Source: Ralstonia pickettii
Lineage (GTDB): Bacteria > Pseudomonadota > Gammaproteobacteria > Burkholderiales > Burkholderiaceae
Assembly: GCF_000607165.1 (NCBI RefSeq)
Contig: NZ_JFZG01000038.1
Span: forward strand, 24,958 to 88,957
Reading direction: 5' to 3'
DNA length: 64,000 bases
Of this stretch, positions 59,401 to 64,000 are shown piece by piece (position 1 is the stretch's first letter; every line of letters begins with the position of its first letter). Below the pieces are notes generated by a model. That model did no database searches, was not told where the DNA came from, and saw nothing but the letters and a program-made list of their open reading frames with translations. Made by a program: the position numbers and the translations under genes.

Positions 59401-59709
59401 GAGGTTGGCACTCTCCTTGAAGATCACCGTGACCTGGCTGAAGCCGTTGCGCGAGAACGAACGCGTGCTCTCCACACCGTTCAAGCCGGACAACGCGGTC
59501 TCGATCGGATAGGTCACACGTTTCTCAACCTCCACCGGGCTGAGCGTCGGCACCACGGTATTGATCTGGACCTGCTTGTTGGTGATGTCGGGCGTGACGT
59601 CGATCGGCAGCAGGTTGAGCTGCCAGGCGCCGACTGTCGCCACCACCGCCGTCAGGAACAACACGAGCCAGCGCAGCCGGACCGCGCCGTTCAGAATGCT
59701 GCCGATCAT
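56473..59709 (-). CDS. cnrA: CnrA, heavy-metal RND efflux pump
   Basis: 1078 residues with the HME-RND layout: TM1 (WLVLFLTAVVATVGAW), PNLP-like NLLPIDVTPDITN, two large periplasmic loops, TM4 motif SLGALDFGLIIDGAVIIVEN and TM10-12. DFG...DGAV in TM4 is the proton/metal relay of CzcA/CnrA. Exports Ni and Co from the periplasm with CnrB and CnrC. Start overlaps cnrB's stop by 4 nt. Confidence 0.93.
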   Translation of the reverse strand: MIGSILNGAVRLRWLVLFLTAVVATVGAWQLNLLPIDVTPDITNKQVQINTVVPTLSPVEVEKRVTYPIETALSGLNGVESTRSFSRNGFSQVTVIFKESANLYFMRQQVSERLAQARPSLPEGAEPQMGPVSTGLGEVFHYSVEYAHPDGKGATIKDGLPGWQSDGSFLTDRGERLTDQVSKLAYLRTVQDWIVRPQLRTTPGVADVDSLGGYVKQYVVEPDAAKLAAYGISYAELARGLEDANLSVGANYIRRSGESYLVRADARIRSVDEISRAVIAQRQNVPITVGQVAVVKVGGELRSGAASRNGYETVVGSALMLVGANSRTVAQAVGDKLKQIEKTMPPGVVIVPTLDRSQLVVATIETVAKNLTEGALLVVVILFLLLGNVRAATIAALVIPLSLLISAIGMNALGISGNLMSLGALDFGLIIDGAVIIVENTLRRLAERQHREGRLLTLRERLDEVVLSSREMVRPTVYGQLVIFLVFLPCLTFQGVEGKMFSPMVITLMLALASAFVLSLTFVPAMIAVLMRKQVAEKEVRVIAATKQRYRPWLQAAVRRPLPFLGAGALTLALAAVAFAFVGREFMPTLDEQNLNLSSVRIPSTSIDQSVAIDLPLERAVMTLPEVKTVYSKAGTASLAADPMPPNASDNYIILKPKDEWPAGVTTKEQVIERIRQKTAAMVGNNYDVTQPIEMRFNELIGGVRSDVAVKIYGEDLDELAATAQRVAAVLRKTPGAADVRVPLTGGFPTFDIVFDRAAIARYGLTVKEVADTLSTALAGKAAGQVFDGDRRFDIVVRLAREQRDNLDVLGALPVMLPQADGQPRASVPLRQLVQFRFTQGLNEVSRDNGKRRIYVEANVGERDLGSFVDDAAKRIANEVKLPTGSWIEWGGQFQNLQAATKRLAIIVPACFILIAATLYLAIGSAMLTATVLTAVPLALAGGVFALLLRGMPFSISAAVGFIAVSGVAVLNGLVLISAIRKRLKDGMAPDAAVVEGAMERVRPVLMTALVASLGFVPMAIATGTGAEVQKPLATVVIGGLVTATVLTLFVLPALCGLVLRRQARRESGDQGVLEAQP

Positions 59710-60878
59710 TCGTCGTCCCCGGCGCCTTTGTTCATCTCGGCCTTGAGCAGGAAGGCGTTGCGCGTCGCCACCTGTTCACCGGCGCGCGCACCCGAGAGAA
59801 TCTGGGCGGACCCGCCACTGCGGATGCCCACCAGCACTGGCTGGGGCCGGAACCCCTGCGGCGTGCGAACGAACAACACGTCGCGCCCGTCCAGGTTCTG
59901 CACGGCATCCTCCGGCACCGACAGGGCAGCGGGGCCGCTCGTGCGCGTTTGCAGGCGCACCTGCACGCCTTCGCCGATCACCAGCTTGTCCAGCGCTTGC
60001 GTGGGCGTCAGGACCACAGTCGCGGTGCGGGCGCTGCTGTTCACCGTCGGCGTCACCGAGTGCACCACGGCGGGCACGGGCGAGCCGCTGCCCAGCAAGA
60101 TCACCGCAGTGTCGCCGGCCGCCACGCGGGCGGTATCAGCGGCCGTGACCGAAGCCTCCACCTGTGCCGTGCCGCTGCCTGCGACCCGGAACAGTTCGGC
60201 CTGAGGCTGCACGAAGGCGCCCAGCGTGACGGATTGCGCCGTCACCCTGCCGGCAATGGGGCTGGTCACCGCGACCGAGCGACCGTCGCTGGCAAGATGC
60301 GCGGATTGCGCCACGGTCGCTGCGCGCTGCGCCTCGGCATTGGCGACTTCGAGCGCGGCCTTGGCCGCTTCCATCTCCTGACGCGGCGTGACGCCTTGCT
60401 CGTACAGTGCGGCTTCTCGTGCGTAGGTCTTGCGCGCCAAATCGGCCCTGGCGGCGGCCACCCGGCGCTCTGCAGCCATCGCGGCCGCCTCCGGGCTGTC
60501 CACCAGGGCCAGCACGTCGCCCGCACGCACGACCTCACCAAGCCGGCGGTTGATCCGCTGGACAGCACCCGACGCGCGGGCAATGATCACGGCCTCGCTG
60601 CCCGGCGCGGCGACCACCGTGGCGGGCGCAAGGATCTCCGCGCCCACGCCAGCCGTGGCCACCGGCTCGACCGCGATGTTGGCGGTGGCCAGGTATTCGA
60701 GGGGAACCTTGACCTCAGTGGGGGCGGCTTTTTCGGGCGCGGCGGCTGTCTTGGCCGCTGGCGCCGCAGAATGACTGGGCACAAGCCCGCGCGCCACACC
60801 GAACCCCACCAGGGCGGCCACCCCGGCAATCCCGGCGATCAGCGGCCAGTTGGCCGAGCGGAGGTTGTCTTTCATCAT
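59706..60878 (-). CDS. cnrB: CnrB, membrane fusion protein
   Basis: 390 residues with an N-terminal signal-anchor (WPLIAGIAGVAALVGFGVAR), a long hairpin coiled coil in the middle (AAMAAERRVAAARADLARKT) and lipoyl/beta-barrel parts (EAVIIARASGAVQRINRRLG; RVTAQSVTLGAFVQPQAELF). Links CnrA to CnrC in the periplasm. ATGATG start at 60878/60875 overlaps the cnrC stop. Confidence 0.9.
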   Translation of the reverse strand: MMKDNLRSANWPLIAGIAGVAALVGFGVARGLVPSHSAAPAAKTAAAPEKAAPTEVKVPLEYLATANIAVEPVATAGVGAEILAPATVVAAPGSEAVIIARASGAVQRINRRLGEVVRAGDVLALVDSPEAAAMAAERRVAAARADLARKTYAREAALYEQGVTPRQEMEAAKAALEVANAEAQRAATVAQSAHLASDGRSVAVTSPIAGRVTAQSVTLGAFVQPQAELFRVAGSGTAQVEASVTAADTARVAAGDTAVILLGSGSPVPAVVHSVTPTVNSSARTATVVLTPTQALDKLVIGEGVQVRLQTRTSGPAALSVPEDAVQNLDGRDVLFVRTPQGFRPQPVLVGIRSGGSAQILSGARAGEQVATRNAFLLKAEMNKGAGDDE

Positions 60879-62122
60879 CGAGCTTCCTCAAAAGCCAGGC
60901 GGCCGTCAGCCTGTGCCAGTGCGGCCAACGCGCGTACGCGCGCGAGGCGCGCGTCAATCGTGAGTTGCCTTGCTTCAAACAACGCGCGCCGGACGGCGAG
61001 CAGTTCAATCAACGGGGTCTTGCCGGCGTCGTAGCCGAGACGGCCCAGGCGATAGGCTTCGGCGGCTGCGCGTTCGCCTTCCGCCGCTGCGGCGAGGCGT
61101 TTTTCCGAAGCCGCAGCCTGAGCCTGGGCGGATCGTTTTGCCGCAGATGCTTCCAGGCGCACGGTGTCCAGCCTGGCTTCTGCGGCGGCGGCACGCTCGA
61201 CCGCAGCGGTCACCGCGTGCGTGTTCTGGTCAAACAGTGGAATCGTGGCCGACAGGCCCACGACGTAGCCACTGGCATTCGTCCAGCCGTAGCGGCGCAC
61301 GCCTGCGCTGACGCCAACCTCGGGAACCCACTTCTTGCGCTCGACCTCGACCTGGGCGCTTATCACGTCTCGCTCGGCTTGCGCCGTGACGACAGCGGGG
61401 GCTTCGTCCGCCGCGCCCGACGAGGCGGGAGGTGCCGCCGATGTGGACAGAAGCGAGCCAGCCAGACGGGTGTAGGGCTCGTCAGAGCCGGCCAAGGCAG
61501 CCAACTGCTCCAGCGCTTGCGTCGCGTCCGCGCCAGCCGCATGTTCAGCCGCAGTGGCGGCGGCGACGCTGGCTTGCGCCTGGGACACGCGCAACGCAGC
61601 TTCCTTGCCGGATTGGACTAGCGCGCGGGCCACGCGAAGCTCCTCGCGCGCGCGCCCGAGGTCTTCCGCAGCCAAGGACTTTCGCGCCAGCATGGCCTCT
61701 GCCGTCGCATAGGCGGTCGCCAATTCAGCCGCGTACGCGATCTGCGTTTGATGCTCGCGCGCTTGTGCGGCGGCGAAGCCGCGCTGCCCGGCTTCGATGC
61801 GTGCGCCACGCTTGCCGCCGATCTCAATCGGCTGTGTGATGGAAAAGGTGTTCTGGCGCTGGCTCACGCCATCGCTCTGCGGAGCCCCCAGATTCTCGAA
61901 CACCGACTCCGCACGAGGGTTGGGCCACGCGCGCGCCTGGGCGGCATCGGCGCCAGCGGCCAAGACGTTGGCGGCCTGCACGCGCATCGCGGGCGCGTGG
62001 GCGAGCGACTGCTGCAGCAATTCTGTAAAGGGCGGTGCCTCGGCCGCCCAACCAGATGCGGCGGACAAGGCCAGCGATGCGGCAAGCACGCTGAGGGTAT
62101 GGAAAGAGGACACGCGGGTCAT
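60875..62122 (-). CDS. cnrC: CnrC, outer-membrane efflux channel
   Basis: 415 residues from ATG 62122 (upstream TTG 62173 is less likely). A signal peptide ends GWAAEA; two OEP repeats follow (LQQSLAHAPAMRVQAANVLA, ARAWPNPRAESVFENLGAPQ; SAGVRRYGWTNASGYVVGLS). TolC-like trimeric channel of the Cnr pump. The 90-bp gap to cnrH probably holds the second CnrH-dependent promoter known in cnr systems. Confidence 0.88.
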   Translation of the reverse strand: MTRVSSFHTLSVLAASLALSAASGWAAEAPPFTELLQQSLAHAPAMRVQAANVLAAGADAAQARAWPNPRAESVFENLGAPQSDGVSQRQNTFSITQPIEIGGKRGARIEAGQRGFAAAQAREHQTQIAYAAELATAYATAEAMLARKSLAAEDLGRAREELRVARALVQSGKEAALRVSQAQASVAAATAAEHAAGADATQALEQLAALAGSDEPYTRLAGSLLSTSAAPPASSGAADEAPAVVTAQAERDVISAQVEVERKKWVPEVGVSAGVRRYGWTNASGYVVGLSATIPLFDQNTHAVTAAVERAAAAEARLDTVRLEASAAKRSAQAQAAASEKRLAAAAEGERAAAEAYRLGRLGYDAGKTPLIELLAVRRALFEARQLTIDARLARVRALAALAQADGRLAFEEAR

Positions 62123-62212
62123 CGCCGGATTTCTTGAGGGAAGCAGAAGCCGAAGACGGCACAGATTGGTCAATACGGCGCCCAGCGCGGCACCCCCTCG
62201 CGCCCGTCGAAA

Positions 62213-62785
62213 TTATTCGGTGCTGCGGGCGTCGATCAAGGCAGCCAGCTTGGCACGGGCGCGGCCAATGCGCCCCTCAATGGCCTTCGGCGTCATGCCA
62301 AGTGCGGCAGCCGCCTCCGGCTGCGACATGCCGACGATGGCGGTCAAAACAATGGCTTCCCGCGAGTTCGCATCGAGCCCGTCCAGGACAGCCACGACGC
62401 GTGCCAATTCGCGCCGGGCAGAAGCACGGCGCTCCGGGCCCGGGTCTGGATCGGCCAAGGCAGGGCGTTCGGGGTCCGTCAGATCCTCCGCGCCGAACAG
62501 GAAGTGCCGCACGCGCCGGAAACGGCGCAGGTCACGCATCTTGTTGAGCCCGATGTGGAACAGCCAGGCACGGAACGGTCGAGCCTCGTCGTAGTCCCCC
62601 AGCGCGCGCCAAGCTGCAACAAAGGTGTCCTGCACGACATCGTCGATATCGGTTTCCGGAATGCCAAAGCTGCGGCCAGCCTGCGCCAGGGCGGGGCTAT
62701 GCCGCCGCACCAGGATGCCAAACGCATGGTGATCTCCCCGAGCGGCGCGCCGGGCGAGCACGCCGTCCGCTTCCGTACTGGTCAC
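62213..62785 (-). CDS. cnrH: CnrH, ECF sigma factor
   Basis: 190 residues: region 2 ([55 protein letters not shown]) and region 4 ([35 protein letters not shown]). Directs transcription of cnrY and cnrC when released by CnrYX in Ni or Co. Overlaps cnrX by 4 nt. Confidence 0.92.
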   Translation of the reverse strand: MTSTEADGVLARRAARGDHHAFGILVRRHSPALAQAGRSFGIPETDIDDVVQDTFVAAWRALGDYDEARPFRAWLFHIGLNKMRDLRRFRRVRHFLFGAEDLTDPERPALADPDPGPERRASARRELARVVAVLDGLDANSREAIVLTAIVGMSQPEAAAALGMTPKAIEGRIGRARAKLAALIDARSTE

Positions 62786-63228
62786 TGCGAACCACGGCGA
62801 AGCGCATCAACCAGCACGCGGTCATAAGCAGGCCGGTGCTCGGGCTTCAGGCCCGCGCGCATCTCGAAAACGTGGACCAGCGTGGCCCGCTGCAAATCGG
62901 CAGCCGCGCGTTCCACTTCCTGGGTGGCCGCCTCGACCTCTGGCGACCACGTGGGATTCTTGGCAATCGCGTCAGCGAGTTGACCGTTGGCCGTGCGCAG
63001 CCGGGTTTCGATCTCCCGGCGGCGTTGGGCGAAGGCCTGTTCCTTCATGTCGAGAATTTCACGCTCGTTGGCGTCCAGCGGCACCGCCTCGTGGAGCATC
63101 TCGTGCAGGTCGGTCCGGTGCTCCTGCGATGGGTGCGACAGGAAGACGACGGCGCCGGCAATGGCCACCCCCACCAGAGCGCCGGCTAGCGTTGAGAGGG
63201 AAAGACGTCGGGTGCGTGGCGTCATCAT
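62782..63228 (-). CDS. cnrX: CnrX, periplasmic nickel sensor
   Basis: 148 residues, one transmembrane helix (15-31) and a helical periplasmic domain. His42, His46, Glu63, His119 and Met123 are all present at the same numbers as the metal ligands described for C. metallidurans CnrX. Binding of Ni or Co is passed to CnrY, which frees CnrH. Confidence 0.93.
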   Translation of the reverse strand: MMTPRTRRLSLSTLAGALVGVAIAGAVVFLSHPSQEHRTDLHEMLHEAVPLDANEREILDMKEQAFAQRRREIETRLRTANGQLADAIAKNPTWSPEVEAATQEVERAAADLQRATLVHVFEMRAGLKPEHRPAYDRVLVDALRRGSQ

Positions 63229-63512
63229 TCACCGATCAGCAGGCCAAACGGAGAAGCGGCAGACGGTGTGGCAACCCAGGTTGGGCCCGGCTTGTTCAAG
63301 ACGGCGGTCGCCACGCGGTCGATCACCGTGAAGGCCACCAGCGCAGCGATGGCGGCGCACAGCATGGCACGCCGCGCATCATAGCGGGCGACCAGCACGT
63401 CGGGCGCGGGCTCGGCTGCGAGCCGTTGCTGGATGCGCGCGGTACTTACCGCAGACGGTGCTTCATGGGTGATCCTGGCTGCGTCGGCGAGCCATTGGTC
63501 GAGGTCGGCCAT
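63225..63512 (-). CDS. cnrY: CnrY, anti-sigma factor
   Basis: 95 residues from ATG 63512 (AAGGAGATCAGCA before it), the same length as known CnrY. The cytosolic N-terminus ([20 protein letters not shown]) wraps CnrH; one transmembrane helix ([17 protein letters not shown]) and a short periplasmic tail follow. Overlaps cnrX by 4 nt. The 318 bp upstream hold its promoter and the inverted repeat at 63715. Confidence 0.9.
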   Translation of the reverse strand: MADLDQWLADAARITHEAPSAVSTARIQQRLAAEPAPDVLVARYDARRAMLCAAIAALVAFTVIDRVATAVLNKPGPTWVATPSAASPFGLLIGE

Positions 63513-63714
63513 TGCTGATCTCCTTGGTGGTTGCCCTGTATACGGCTCGCGCATGCAAATACCCCCGGGTGGCTTCAGAAGGCACCGGCAATCGCGGTAG
63601 GCCAACTGCCCCGTCCCGCAATTGGGCAGCACCGAGAATACGCGGCCTTCATCACTACATCCGGCGCGTTTCGTACCGGATTGGGGACCACCAGGGCGCC
63701 ATGACACCTCTCAC

Positions 63715-63804
63715 ACGTGATAATCCGCCATTATCACGTATTAGATTCAAGAACCAGCGATCCACGTTGACGCCGCAATTTGGTACGTATATACATAGTA
63801 CGTA
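63715..63804. other. Inverted repeats, candidate resolution (rst-like) site
   Basis: ACGTGATAAT-CCGCC-ATTATCACGT (63715-63739) is a perfect 10-bp inverted repeat with a 5-bp centre, the form of a tyrosine-recombinase crossover core. Two TACGTA palindromes at 63784 and 63799 follow. In Tn4651-type transposons such a site lies between divergent tnpS and tnpT; here only the tnpT-like side is adjacent. Confidence 0.6.
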
Positions 63805-63830
63805 ATACGGTATCAAATTGTAGGAGCACC

Positions 63831-64000
63831 ATGGCCCGGGCCGGACTGAGTCGCCTCGATGTTAAACGCGCCCGCGATTCACTTCTGGCGCAGGGACACC
63901 ACCCGTCCATCGATGCAATACGTATCGCGCTGGGCAACACCGGCTCGAAAACGACGATCCATCGCTATCTCAAGGAGCTGGAAGAAGAGGAAGGCGCGGC
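63831..64000 (+). CDS. TnpT / KfrA_N-domain DNA-binding protein, 3' truncated by window
   Basis: ATG preceded by TAGGAGCACC. The 56 visible residues (SRLDVKRARDSLLAQGHHPS, ALGNTGSKTTIHRYLKELEE) are a KfrA_N-type HTH. TnpT, the co-factor of TnpS in cointegrate resolution, starts with this domain and is transcribed away from the rst site, as here. A plasmid KfrA is the alternative. Confidence 0.7.
   Translation, partial: MARAGLSRLDVKRARDSLLAQGHHPSIDAIRIALGNTGSKTTIHRYLKELEEEEGA

Larger units (their letters stand above)
43016..64000. mobile_element. Tn3-family metal-resistance transposon segment (right end beyond window)
   Basis: A Tn3-type transposase, a tyrosine recombinase, cnr/chr resistance genes and a TnpT-like gene lie together and replace plasmid genes from about 43 kb on. 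GC content and gene density are higher than in the backbone. I could not identify the 38-bp terminal inverted repeats: the left end should lie between 42909 and 43016, and the right end is outside the window. Boundaries are therefore approximate. Confidence 0.65.

Overview
The window reads as part of a large, GC-rich conjugative plasmid from a beta-proteobacterium, most likely Burkholderiales (Cupriavidus/Ralstonia type). Three things suggest this: a VirB/VirD4 transfer system with a MobF relaxase, an stbABC-like stability operon, and a transposon-borne nickel/cobalt plus chromate resistance region that closely matches the cnr and chr determinants known from Cupriavidus metallidurans megaplasmids. 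No rRNA, tRNA or CRISPR array was seen.

Layout. 1-4.0 kb: end of a type IV pilus locus (pilin, PilV-like tip protein), then a lipoprotein gene and a TcpQ-domain gene on the other strand. 4.1-12.2 kb: a leading-region-like array of about 19 mostly small, mostly unrecognised genes on the + strand. They are served by six copies of one promoter (TAGACA, exactly 17 nt, TATAAT-like) embedded in a conserved 19-bp element. Two transcription blocks are preceded by copies of a 245-bp hairpin-rich repeat. The array includes a ParB-like protein and an orphan adenine-methyltransferase-like protein. 12.2-14.9 kb: palindromes and direct repeats, then the stbABC-like operon (- strand) and 11-bp phased repeats. 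14.9-20.5 kb: probable oriT, a TrwA-like accessory protein, the coupling protein and the MobF relaxase. 20.7-32.3 kb: TrbM-like protein and VirB1-VirB11, with several 4-nt start/stop overlaps. 32.3-39.7 kb: two proteins sharing a KRGMSR tail, a run of small plasmid genes, a further copy of the repeated promoter, a secreted Nuc/PLD endonuclease and a PD-(D/E)xK-type protein. 39.8-42.5 kb: a four-gene chain, each pair overlapping by 4 nt: antitoxin candidate, zeta toxin, degenerate serine resolvase, replication initiator.

43.0-64.0 kb is a Tn3-family transposon segment. tnpA (+) converges on a tyrosine recombinase gene (-). Then, all on the - strand, come a CnrT-like exporter, a beta-propeller protein, an LppY/LpqO protein, an MFS transporter, three small exported proteins, a ChrB-domain protein, an iron superoxide dismutase, chrA and chrB, followed by cnrA, cnrB, cnrC, cnrH, cnrX and cnrY. 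At the far right a KfrA_N/TnpT-like gene begins behind an inverted repeat that looks like a resolution site.

How the parts work together: the resistance genes export Ni/Co (CnrCBA, controlled by the CnrYXH sigma/anti-sigma/sensor set) and chromate (ChrA). The plasmid backbone provides replication, post-segregational killing, stability and transfer. The repeated-promoter array is best explained as a co-regulated establishment regulon that enters the recipient first. That is the part of the window most likely to hold undescribed biology, including possible anti-defence proteins.
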